Source: JAOUEA01 sp963825685 (GTDB lineage Bacteria; Actinomycetota; UBA4738; HRBIN12). Taken from it: DNA of 64,000 bases. Below the pieces are notes generated by a model, which saw only the letters and a program-made list of their open reading frames with translations, did no database searches and had not been told where the DNA came from. How positions within the stretch are numbered: the stretch's first letter is position 1; each line of letters begins with the position of its first letter. The translations under genes were made by a program, and so were the position numbers. Below are positions 18,230 to 26,059 of this stretch, in pieces. The DNA lies in contig CAWGUD010000007.1 in assembly GCA_963825685.1 (NCBI GenBank), positions 62,001 to 126,000 of the forward strand, read 5' to 3'.

Positions 18230-19753
18230 GTGTCCCGGGCCGCAGATTCCAGTCAGGGTGTCTCGCGAGAGCGCCTTCTTCTCGCTTTCCAGCTCTTGGT
18301 CGTCGTGCCCACCTTGGTGTTTCTTGGCGTGGCCGTGGCGAAGGATCCTTCGGTCTTCGATCTTCAACTAATCCTCTGGGCCGTCCTGATTGCGGCCGTG
18401 GAGCTACTCCCCGTGCCTGCATGGCGCGGCGTCCACCTAAGCCTCGGGTTCCCCCTACTCATGACGGTTGGGATCCTCTATGCGCCTCCGGCGGCTGCCG
18501 CCACGGCGTTGATCGGATCCTTCGATCCTCGAGAGCTCCGACGAGAGGTGAGCGTTCTTCGGGCGCTCTTCAACAGATGTCAGGTGAGCCTCTCTGTGCT
18601 CGCGGCAAGCGGGGTCTTCCATTGGCTAGCCGGGCCCGCTGGGATCGACACCCCTGAGCAGTGGACCCTTGTGTTCCCGGCCATGGTCGCTGCCGTCGCG
18701 GACTTCGGCGTCAACACCGCAATGGTCGCCGTCTTTACGAGCCTGAGGGTGGGTCTACCTCTCCGCGCAGTGGTGCGAGAGCTACGGATTGGTGGGCTCG
18801 GCGAGTTCGTGCTCAGCTACTTGGGTCTGGCGGTTCTTGGTCTCGCCCTGGCCATTCTGTTCGACGAGAACACCTGGTGGGTCCTGCCCGCCTTGATCGC
18901 GCCGCTCGTCTTTGCGAGGCAGATGTTCTTCAGGTCGCAGGCGCTCGAGGAGGCGCACAAGGAGCTCCAGGATCGTGAGCAGGTGCTCAAGACGTTGTCG
19001 AACGCGATGGCGGAGGAGCGTGCGGACGAACGGCTGCAGATCGCCGGGTACCTCCACGACGACCTGGCGCAGGTGCTCTTCCGGCTCTCGATCCAGGTCG
19101 ACGTCGCGCGCAAGCTCCTCGAGAAGGACGACATCCCGGCGGTTCGGGATCAGCTCGAGAAGATCCGCGAGTCCAAGCAGGCGACCTCCGACCGCATCCG
19201 AGCGCTCATCCGAGACCTGCATCGTTCGCCGTTGGGAGCCAAGGGGCTCGCCGAGGCACTCGAGTCGTTCACCGACGAGGTCGGGCGCGATGCCGACGTC
19301 ACGTATCACCGCGACATCGACGAGATGCCGCTGCCGGCACCGATCGCATTGCTGATCTTCCACATCGCGCGCGAGGCGGTCATGAACTCCCTCAAGCACG
19401 CGCAGGCCGCGGACTTCTGGATCGGCGTGCACGAGGACGCGGACTCGATCGTGCTCGAGCTGCGCGACAACGGCGTCGGGTTCGACGTCGACGCGCCGGG
19501 ACCCGAGGGTCACTTCGGCATGGCGATGATGCGCGAGCGCGCCCAGGTCGGTGGCGGCACGTTCGACGTGCAGAGCGCTCCCGGCGAGGGCACGACGATC
19601 ACGGTGAAGTTCCCGAGCTCACTGCTGCAAGCCGAGGCTCCCCCTCAGGCCGTGACCGGCGGGGCAGGCGACGTTCAGGCGGAAGGTGCTTCCCCCGATA
19701 CATCGGGATCCACGCGGGGGGACGACGATTTCCCGCGAAGTGTCCCCGCATGA
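18230..19753 (+). CDS. Membrane sensor histidine kinase, HisKA_3 (NarL-type), second of the pair
   Basis: 507 residues with the same plan as the kinase upstream. A membrane domain (about 15-235) carries DPRELRREVS-RA-NR-Q-LSV at 99-123. It is followed by a coiled linker, then H276 in AGYLHDDLAQVL, REAVMNSLKHA, DNGVGFDVD and HFGMAMMRERA. Base composition changes inside the gene. The sensor half counts about 57-63 percent GC, while the kinase half from about 18960 counts 65-68 percent and uses the G/C-ending codons typical of the window. That looks like a domain replacement. The last 45 residues lie outside the ATPase domain and overlap the convergent DUF5317 gene by 155 bases. Confidence 0.9.
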   Translation: MSRAADSSQGVSRERLLLAFQLLVVVPTLVFLGVAVAKDPSVFDLQLILWAVLIAAVELLPVPAWRGVHLSLGFPLLMTVGILYAPPAAAATALIGSFDPRELRREVSVLRALFNRCQVSLSVLAASGVFHWLAGPAGIDTPEQWTLVFPAMVAAVADFGVNTAMVAVFTSLRVGLPLRAVVRELRIGGLGEFVLSYLGLAVLGLALAILFDENTWWVLPALIAPLVFARQMFFRSQALEEAHKELQDREQVLKTLSNAMAEERADERLQIAGYLHDDLAQVLFRLSIQVDVARKLLEKDDIPAVRDQLEKIRESKQATSDRIRALIRDLHRSPLGAKGLAEALESFTDEVGRDADVTYHRDIDEMPLPAPIALLIFHIAREAVMNSLKHAQAADFWIGVHEDADSIVLELRDNGVGFDVDAPGPEGHFGMAMMRERAQVGGGTFDVQSAPGEGTTITVKFPSSLLQAEAPPQAVTGGAGDVQAEGASPDTSGSTRGDDDFPRSVPA

Positions 19754-20261
19754 CGATCACGGTGAACGCCACGATGCCTGCGTAGAGGAACACGTCGCCG
19801 ATCGACAGCACGGTCGAGATCGGCGGGGGCAGGCCGATCACGTCCGCGAGCGGGGTGAGCACGTCCGACGACGTCATCACGTGGTGTTTCCCGTCGTCGA
19901 TCGCCGAGGGCAGCACCCCGCTCGGTCCCCCCGCTGCGCGGATCGCCGCCTCGCTCACGGGCATGCCGCCGTTGAACGCGATCACGGCCATGTTGAGCGT
20001 GAGGCCCAGCAGGAGCAGGGGCGCAGCCGGGAGTCGTCGGTTCACCCAGACGAACGCGATCAGCAACACGTAGCTGCCCACGAGGGCGACGACCGCGACA
20101 TCGTCGTCGAGCCAGCGATCGAACGGGACCAGCTGCAGCACGAGTCCCGCGGCGGCGGCGCCCCACCAGTACACGTGGATCCGCTCGAAGTTGCGCACGC
20201 TTCCGCCCGCGAGGGATCCGGCGACGAGGCCGATGATGGCGACGGTCAGGACGACGATCAT
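19599..20261 (-). CDS. DUF5317 family membrane protein
   Basis: About 220 residues starting MIVVLTVAIIGLVAGSLAGG, with five hydrophobic helices and a conserved central stretch around NMAVIAFNGGMPVSEAA, IDDGKHHVMTSSD and LADVIGLPPP. This is the typical DUF5317 layout; the family function is unknown and it is common in actinobacteria and related phyla. The C-terminal 50 residues are basic and proline-rich and are encoded antisense to the end of the second kinase. The ATG at 20261 is preferred over upstream in-frame starts because it begins directly at the first helix. Confidence 0.85.
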   Translation of the reverse strand: MIVVLTVAIIGLVAGSLAGGSVRNFERIHVYWWGAAAAGLVLQLVPFDRWLDDDVAVVALVGSYVLLIAFVWVNRRLPAAPLLLLGLTLNMAVIAFNGGMPVSEAAIRAAGGPSGVLPSAIDDGKHHVMTSSDVLTPLADVIGLPPPISTVLSIGDVFLYAGIVAFTVIVMRGHFAGNRRPPAWIPMYRGKHLPPERRLPRRSRPEGEPRLAAVSSGTSP

Positions 20262-20370
20262 GGTGGGGAAGGATGACGCGTGCGGGCTGCGATCGTCGCA
20301 TCGGTTCCGTCGCAAGTCCAGCCACGAGCGGCGCAGAGGTTCGACCCCGGCCGATGTCGATGGTTCGCCG

Positions 20371-20376
20371 TACGCT
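20371..20376 (+). promoter_or_regulatory. Leaderless -10 box of the MpaB-like gene
   Basis: TACGCT, six bases before the ATG at 20383. Confidence 0.45.
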
Positions 20377-20382
20377 CGAAGC

Positions 20383-21246
20383 ATGGCGAGCATGGCCGAC
20401 ACCGGCTACTTCGGGCCCGAGAGCGTCTCGTGGCAGGTCCATCGCGAGGTCACGGTGCTGTTCGGCGGGGCCCGTGCCCTGCTGATGCAGGCCGCCCACC
20501 CCCTCGTGGTCGCCGGCGCGAACCAGACCGGCATGTACGAGCGCAACCCGTGGAAGCGACTGCAGCGCACGCTGATCCTGACCTACACGCTCACGTTCGG
20601 GACGAAGGCCGAGGCTCATGCCTCCGCCGACAAGATCAACGAGGTCCACACCCGCATCAACGGCACCGACCCCGTCACCGGGAAGCGCTACGACGCGCTC
20701 GATCCCGAGCTGCTGCTCTACGTCCACGCATGCCTCGTCGACTCCGCGATCCTGTTCGAGCAGCTCACCGTCGGCAAGCTCGACGACGCGGGACGGCAGC
20801 GGTTCCACGAGGAGCAGATGCTCGCCGCGGAGCTCTGCCTCGTCCCTCGGGCGATGATCCCGGCCACCTGGCAGGCGTTGCGTGCCTGGCTCGCCGACTT
20901 CGAGGATCGAGGGGAGCTGCAGGTCACCGAAGGCGCCCGCAGGGTGCTGGATCTGTTCTTCGATCCTCCCGAGGAAGCGGAGTGGCGCCCGGTGCTCCGA
21001 GGCGTGTCGCGCCTCGCCTACGGCACGCTGCCCGAGGGCATCCGCGAGATGTACGGCATGCCGTTCGGGGCCGTGAAGCGGACGGCGATGCGCGCGACGT
21101 TCCCGGTCATCCGAGCGGCTCGGCCGCTCCTGCCGCCGAAGTACCGCTTCATCGCCCCGTACTCGGAGTTCCTGCTCCGCCAGCGCGGCATCGACCCCGA
21201 GGTCGATCAGGCCGAGGTCAGGAAGCGGGTCGGCATCCGGCTCTAG
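20383..21246 (+). CDS. Oxygenase MpaB family protein (DUF2236)
   Basis: 287 residues, full length for the actinobacterial DUF2236 family, whose characterised relatives (MpaB in fungi, latex-clearing protein Lcp) are haem-dependent oxygenases. Typical features are SWQVHREVTVLFGGARALLMQAAHPLVVAG at the N-terminus (histidines likely near the haem), YERNPWKRLQRTL, then VHTRINGTDP and LLYVHACLVDS. No signal peptide is seen. The substrate cannot be inferred. The ATG at 20383 follows a leaderless promoter box. A HAD phosphatase gene follows 44 bases later on the same strand. Confidence 0.88.
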   Translation: MASMADTGYFGPESVSWQVHREVTVLFGGARALLMQAAHPLVVAGANQTGMYERNPWKRLQRTLILTYTLTFGTKAEAHASADKINEVHTRINGTDPVTGKRYDALDPELLLYVHACLVDSAILFEQLTVGKLDDAGRQRFHEEQMLAAELCLVPRAMIPATWQALRAWLADFEDRGELQVTEGARRVLDLFFDPPEEAEWRPVLRGVSRLAYGTLPEGIREMYGMPFGAVKRTAMRATFPVIRAARPLLPPKYRFIAPYSEFLLRQRGIDPEVDQAEVRKRVGIRL

Positions 21247-21290
21247 CCGGGGGCATCTCGGCAACGGGCGTCGCGTGGCAGACTGCGGCC

Positions 21291-22076
21291 ATGACGGCTC
21301 CTCTCGACGTCGATGCGCTCCTGCTCGACATCGACGGCGTGCTCGTCACGTCGTGGCAGGCCCTTCCGGGTTCGGTCGCAGCCGTCGCCGTCCTTCGCGA
21401 GGGCGAGGTGCCGTTCCGGCTCCTCACGAACACCACGACGCACTCGCGGCTCGGGCTCGCCGAGACGCTGCGCGAGGCCGGCTTCGACTTCGAACCCGAC
21501 GAGATCGTCACGGCCGTGACCGCGACGGCGAGTCACCTTCGCTCGCACCACGCCGGCGCGAAGGTGTTCGTGCTCAGCGACGGAGACCCGGGTGAGGACC
21601 TCGGTGACGTCGAGCTGGTCGACGTCGACGACGCCGATGTGGTCGTGCTCGGCGGGGGGTGCGACGACTTCAGCTACGAGGCGATCAACCGGGTGTTCCG
21701 TCGGCTGAACGACGGTGCCGCGTTCGTGGCGATGCACCGCAACCTCTACTGGCGCACGAACGAGGGGCTCCAACTGGACGGAGGCGCGTTCGTCGCAGCC
21801 CTCGAGGCGGCGTCGGGCGTCACGCCGATCGTGTGCGGCAAGCCGGCGCCCGCCTACTTCGCCGCTGCCCTCGACACGCTCGAGGTCGCTCCCGAACGCG
21901 CCGCGATGGTCGGCGACGACATCGTGAACGACGTGCTCGGCGCCCAGGACGCCGGTCTCACCGGTGTGCTCGTGCGGACGGGGAAGTTCCAGCCTTCCGA
22001 CCTCGGTCGTGGCACGCCGGACGTCGTGGTCGACTCGCTCGCCGACGTGCCGGCGCTGCTCGGGATCGGTGGCTGA
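21291..22076 (+). CDS. HAD-IIA family hydrolase (TIGR01458/LHPP-like)
   Basis: 261 residues, a soluble phosphatase of the NagD-like HAD-IIA class. Motif I is LLLDIDGVLVTSW (nucleophile and acid-base aspartates). Motif II is LLTNTTTHSR, the lysine is in IVCGKPAPAYF, and motif IV is MVGDDIVNDVLGAQDAG. A C2 cap lies between motifs II and III. The family removes phosphate from small metabolites or phospho-residues; the substrate is not predictable here. The ATG at 21291 is the only start that keeps motif I near residue 10. The stop at 22076 is followed directly by the GTG of the methyltransferase gene, so they are probably cotranscribed. Confidence 0.9.
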   Translation: MTAPLDVDALLLDIDGVLVTSWQALPGSVAAVAVLREGEVPFRLLTNTTTHSRLGLAETLREAGFDFEPDEIVTAVTATASHLRSHHAGAKVFVLSDGDPGEDLGDVELVDVDDADVVVLGGGCDDFSYEAINRVFRRLNDGAAFVAMHRNLYWRTNEGLQLDGGAFVAALEAASGVTPIVCGKPAPAYFAAALDTLEVAPERAAMVGDDIVNDVLGAQDAGLTGVLVRTGKFQPSDLGRGTPDVVVDSLADVPALLGIGG

Positions 22077-22077
22077 C

Positions 22078-22806
22078 GTGGGATCGGACCGGACCGTCGC
22101 GCCCGGGTTGTTCACGGGCATCGCTCCGCAGTACTCGTGGGCGGGCGCGGTCCTGTCGTTCGGCCAGGACCCTCGATGGCGACGGTTCATGGTCTCGAAG
22201 CTCGGGGCCGTGCCGGGATCGCTCGTGCTCGACGTCGCCGCCGGCACCGGGTTGGTCTCGCGCGATCTCGCGGCGAGGCTCGAGGGTGAACGTGGTCTCG
22301 CTCGACCCCAGCGAGCCGATGCTCCGAGCGGGGATCCCCGCGAACGAGGCTCGCCGGGCTCGCCGACCGGATCCACCCGGTGCTCGGGCGGGCCGAGGTG
22401 CTTCCCTTCGCCGACGGGACCTTCGACGCGCTGACGTTCACCTACCTCGTGCGCTACGTCGACGATCCGGCCACCACGCTCCGAGAGCTCGCGCGCGTCG
22501 TCCGCCCGGGCAGGCTCGATCGCGTCGCTCGAGTTCCACGTGCCCCAGCAGCCGATGCTGCGCGCGGGGTGGTACGCGTACACGCGCGGCGTGCTGCCCG
22601 TGCTCGGGTCGTTCGTGTCGCCCCAGTGGCGACGCACGGGGAACTTCCTCGGGCCGAGCATCAGCCGGCTCGAGGACCGCGCACCGCTGCCCGAGCAGGT
22701 GCGGTGGTGGCAGGAGGCGGGCATCCGACACGTGCGCTCGAGGGAGCTGACGCTCGGCGCCGCCGTGGTCATCTGGGGAGTGAAGGAAGGCCGTCGTGGG
22801 GGATAG
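22078..22806 (+). CDS. UbiE/MenG-like SAM-dependent methyltransferase (three frameshifts)
   Basis: About 241 residues after repair. The reading starts at the GTG at 22078 (GSDRTVAPGLFTGIAPQYSW), with the SAM motif LVLDVAAGTGLVSRDLA. It breaks near 22285, resumes as NVVSLDPSEPMLRAG, breaks near 22350, resumes as VLGRAEVLPFADGTFDALTFTYLVRYVDD, and breaks near 22515 before EFHVPQQPMLRAGWYAYTRGVLP. Removing three single bases gives a continuous UbiE-family protein whose length fits exactly, so sequence error is likelier than a pseudogene. Demethylmenaquinone methylation is a reasonable role for the family but other acceptors are possible. It overlaps the start of the next gene. Confidence 0.75.
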
Positions 22807-23544
22807 ATCGAGGCGGGTCCTCGGATCGCCCGGCGTTCTACGCGCTGGAGCCCGGGGGCTGGCGCGACTGGTGGAGCCTGCTGCATCCGCCGTACACGGT
22901 CTGGCACCTGTCGTACGTGGTGATCGGCGCGTCCCTCGCGCCCGACGTCGACGTGCGATGGCTGGGCGAGACGCTCCTCGCCTTCTTCCTGGCGATGGGG
23001 CTCGCCGCCCATGCGCTCGACGAGCTGCACGGACGCCCGCTCCGCACGCGGATCCCCGATGCGGCCCTGGTCGCCGTCGCGGTCGTCGGCCTCGCGGGCG
23101 CGGTCGCGCTCGGCATCGACGGCATGATCGAGGTCTCGCCGTGGCTGGGCGTCTTCATCGCGGTCGGAGCCTTCCTGGTGGTCGCGTACAACCTCGAGCT
23201 GTTCGGCGGCGTGTTCCACTCCGACCTCTGGTTCGCGCTGGCGTGGGGAGCCTTCCCGGTGCTCACCGCGTACTTCGCGCAGACCGCCGAGCTCGGTGTG
23301 GCGGCGCTCCTCGCCGCGGCTGCGATGTGCGGCCCTGAGCGCCGCCCAACGGGCGCTGTCGACGCCGGTCAGGCGCCTGCGGCGGCACGTCGTGGACGTG
23401 CACGGAGAGATGATCCTCGGAGACGGGACCCGCGAGCCGGTCGACGCATCGACCCTGCGGGAGGCCCCCGAGTCCGGGCTGCGGCTGCTGTCGCTCGCGG
23501 TGCCGCTCCTCGCGGCGGCACTGCTCGCCGCACGGCTGCTCTGA
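22796..23544 (+). CDS. Multi-pass membrane protein of unknown function (two frameshifts)
   Basis: Repaired reading of about 248 residues starting at the GTG at 22796 (MGDRSRR). One extra base near 22820 and another near 23325 must be removed. It has FYALEPGGWRDWWSLLHPPY, then six or so hydrophobic helices with FFLAMGLAAHALDELHGRPL, VVAYNLELFGG and FALAWGAFPVLTAYF. The C-terminus ends in a final helix, LLSLAVPLLAAALLAARLL. The AHALDELxGRP segment and the helix pattern recall UbiA-type prenyltransferases or related integral enzymes, but the DxxxD prenyl motifs are not clear, so I do not name a function. It overlaps the UbiE-like gene, which suggests a coupled membrane-lipid or quinone role. Confidence 0.65.
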
Positions 23545-23551
23545 TCCGGGC

Positions 23552-25498
23552 CTACCCGGACGACACGATCGCCAACACCTCATCGGCGTAGCGGTCGAGC
23601 TTCGCCGGTCCGATCCCCGGCACGGCCGCCAGGTCGGCCCAGTCGCTCGGTTTGCGCTCCGCGATCTCGGCGAGCGTCGAGTCGTGGAAGACCACGTACG
23701 CCGGCACACCGTCGGTCGAGGCGCGCTGGCGCCGCCACTCCTTCAGACGGTCGAACAACGGACCCCCTCCGGCACCGACCGTGACGGGAGCTCGCGCGCC
23801 CCGAGCCTTCGCCGTCGAGCGCGCCGCCTCGGCCTTCACCACACCGATCTCCCGCAGGAAGGGGCTGGGCGCGGAGCGCGGCTCTCGCGGCCACGACAGG
23901 AACAGGTGTTCGCGCGCCCGTGTGATGCCCACGTACAGCAGGCGTCGTTCCTCGTCGGGGTCGGCCTCGCTCTTGCGCGCCCGGTACGGGAGCTCGCCGT
24001 CGAGGAGCCGAGGCAGGAACACCGCGTCGAACTCGAGTCCCTTCGCACGGTGGTAGGTCATGAGCTGCACGCCGCGACCCTCGCGCTCGGCCGCGAAGCG
24101 ATGCTCGAGCTCGACCAGGAAGCCGGGGACGGTTGCCTCGCCATCGGCGGCGCGAGCGTACTCCGACGCGAGCGCCCTCATGCGGGCCAGGTCGGCCTGG
24201 CGCGTGGCCTCCTCCTCGCCTGCGTCGTCGCTCGCCCCGTCGGGGGCGTATCCGAGCGCGTCGGTGATCGCCTCGACCGCTTCGGCGATGTCGTCGGCTC
24301 CGTCGACCCTGCGCAGCCGGGCGAGCACACCGCGTGGCCCCGGCCGCCGCAGGAACGACCCGTCGCGGACCTGGTAGGGCACGCCCGCTGTGGCGAGCGC
24401 CTCCTCGTAGGCCTCGGAGCGGGCGTTGATGCGGTAGAGCACGGCGATCCGTTCCCATGCCACGCCGTCGCCGTGCAGCCGCTGCGCCTCGCCGATCACG
24501 AAGGCCGTCTCTGCCTCGGTGTCGGCCACCGCGCGCGCGGTGGGGTTCGGGCCGTCGTCGCGGGTCGAGCGCAGCGTCTTCTCGAACCCACCCATCGATC
24601 GGGCGAGTGCGTTCGCGACCGTGAGGACCTGCGGCGAGGAACGGTAGTTCTCCTCGAGCCGGACGATCGTGGCGTTCGGATACCGCTCGGGGAACGTCAG
24701 CAGGTGCTCCGGAGAGGCACCCGTGAACGTGTAGATCGTCTGGTAGTCGTCGCCGACGACGCAGAGCTCGTCGCGTCCACCGAGCCATCGTTCGAGCAGG
24801 GCTTGCTGCAGTGGGTTCACGTCCTGGTACTCGTCGACCGTGAACGCGTGGAACCGTTCGTGCACGAGCCGGGCGGCCTCGGGCTCGTCGTCGAGCAGCC
24901 TCACGAGCATCAGCAGCATGTCCTCGAAGTCCATGCGACGCTCGCCCTTGGTGCGCTCGTAGGCCGCGAACGTGCGCTGCATCAGATCGGCCGGCAGCGG
25001 GGGTGTCCGGTCCGCCGCCTCGATCGCCTCCAGGTACCCGACCGGGTTCACGAGCCGGTTCTTCGCCCACTCGATCTCGCCGGCGAGCTCGCGGCGCGGC
25101 AGGAACCGGTACGCGCCGGGCAGGCCGTTCGCGATCGGGTTCAGGATCTGCGCCTTCGTGTTCAGCACCTCGGGCAGGTCCCGCCCGGTGAACCTCGGCC
25201 ACAGGGTGCCGAGTTGGCGCAGGGCCGACGCGTGGAACGTTCGAGCCTCGACGCCCTCGATCCCCAGGCCGGCCAACCGGGACTTCAGCTCGCCGGCCGC
25301 CTTCTCGGTGAACGTGACCGCGAGCACGGCGGCGGCCTCGAACGCGCCGACCTGGACCTGATGCGCGATGCGGTGGGTGATCGTCGTGGTCTTGCCGGTG
25401 CCCGCTCCCGCCAGGATCGCCACCGGTCCTCGCACGGCCTCGGCCGCACGACGCTGCGCGACGTTCAGCCCGGCGAGAGGGTCGGTCGGCGGTGCCAT
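23552..25498 (-). CDS. uvrD2: UvrD2-type DNA helicase with HRDC domain
   Basis: 648 residues, a 3'-5' superfamily 1 DNA helicase. Walker A is AILAGAGTGKTTTI near residue 30 and Walker B is FTVDEYQDVNPLQQ. Motif III is VVGDDYQTIYTFTGA, motif V is VQLMTYHRAKGLEFD and motif VI is VGITRAREHLFLSW. The end (about 575-648) is an HRDC-like domain, finishing WADLAAVPGIGPAKLDRYADE, as in mycobacterial UvrD2. UvrD2 is essential in mycobacteria and acts in replication or repair. The ATG at 25498 sits seven bases after TAGCGT and so is probably leaderless. Its 3' end nearly abuts the convergent membrane gene. Confidence 0.93.
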   Translation of the reverse strand: MAPPTDPLAGLNVAQRRAAEAVRGPVAILAGAGTGKTTTITHRIAHQVQVGAFEAAAVLAVTFTEKAAGELKSRLAGLGIEGVEARTFHASALRQLGTLWPRFTGRDLPEVLNTKAQILNPIANGLPGAYRFLPRRELAGEIEWAKNRLVNPVGYLEAIEAADRTPPLPADLMQRTFAAYERTKGERRMDFEDMLLMLVRLLDDEPEAARLVHERFHAFTVDEYQDVNPLQQALLERWLGGRDELCVVGDDYQTIYTFTGASPEHLLTFPERYPNATIVRLEENYRSSPQVLTVANALARSMGGFEKTLRSTRDDGPNPTARAVADTEAETAFVIGEAQRLHGDGVAWERIAVLYRINARSEAYEEALATAGVPYQVRDGSFLRRPGPRGVLARLRRVDGADDIAEAVEAITDALGYAPDGASDDAGEEEATRQADLARMRALASEYARAADGEATVPGFLVELEHRFAAEREGRGVQLMTYHRAKGLEFDAVFLPRLLDGELPYRARKSEADPDEERRLLYVGITRAREHLFLSWPREPRSAPSPFLREIGVVKAEAARSTAKARGARAPVTVGAGGGPLFDRLKEWRRQRASTDGVPAYVVFHDSTLAEIAERKPSDWADLAAVPGIGPAKLDRYADEVLAIVSSG

Positions 25499-25505
25499 CG
25501 ACGCG

Positions 25506-25511
25506 ACGCTA
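25506..25511 (-). promoter_or_regulatory. Leaderless -10 box of uvrD2
   Basis: TAGCGT on the minus strand with seven bases to the ATG at 25498. Confidence 0.45.
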
Positions 25512-25580
25512 CCAGCGGGCTCGGACGGTTCGGCTCGAAAACCGTTTCAGACTCGGGCGGCTGCCGCCGATAGGGACCAT

Positions 25581-25991
25581 ATGGCTCTGGTCGAGAACAG
25601 GCCGCCCGCGGACGTGTCGGGCCGCGTGCCGCTGCACTATGCGGCCCTGTTCGGCGACCTCCATCGCGCCCAGGATCTCGTGGATTCCGGCGCCGACATC
25701 CGTATCGGCGACCACGACGGTCAGACCCCGCTGCACTACGCCGCCCAGGGGTGTTCGGTGGCCGTCGCCGATCTCCTGCTCTCGCACGGGGCCGACGTCG
25801 ACGCCGAGGACGTGGACGGCAACACGCCGCTCTGGTGCGCCACGCTCCGCACGCGGGGCGAGGGGCCGATCGTGCAGATGCTGCTCGGTTCCGGCGCCGA
25901 CCCTCACCACGAGAACCACGAGGGCCGGACCCCGTCGAAGCTCGCGAAGGCACTCGGTGGCGTCGACATGTCGCTCCGCAGCGCCGGCTGA
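25581..25991 (+). CDS. Ankyrin-repeat protein
   Basis: 136 residues made of about three to four ankyrin repeats. GRVPLHYAALFGDLHRAQDLVDSGADI, GQTPLHYAAQGCSVAVADLLLSHGADVD, GNTPLWCATLRTRGEGPIVQMLLGSGADP and GRTPSKLAKALGG are the successive units, each with the TPLHxA and GAD landmarks. There is no signal peptide, so it is probably a cytoplasmic protein-protein interaction scaffold. Bacterial ankyrin proteins of this size often act as partners or immunity factors for a neighbouring enzyme, but no such partner is evident; UvrD2 is divergent and a MoxR-like ATPase follows. The ATG at 25581 is the first start in frame. Confidence 0.88.
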   Translation: MALVENRPPADVSGRVPLHYAALFGDLHRAQDLVDSGADIRIGDHDGQTPLHYAAQGCSVAVADLLLSHGADVDAEDVDGNTPLWCATLRTRGEGPIVQMLLGSGADPHHENHEGRTPSKLAKALGGVDMSLRSAG

Positions 25992-26047
25992 TCGCTCCCG
26001 GACACCACGCACCTGAGGTCACGCCCCGCGCTATCTGCGGGCCGGAC

Positions 26048-26053
26048 TACCCT
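26048..26053 (+). promoter_or_regulatory. Leaderless -10 box of the MoxR-like ATPase gene
   Basis: TACCCT, six bases before the ATG at 26060. Confidence 0.45.
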
Positions 26054-26059
26054 GGTGGC

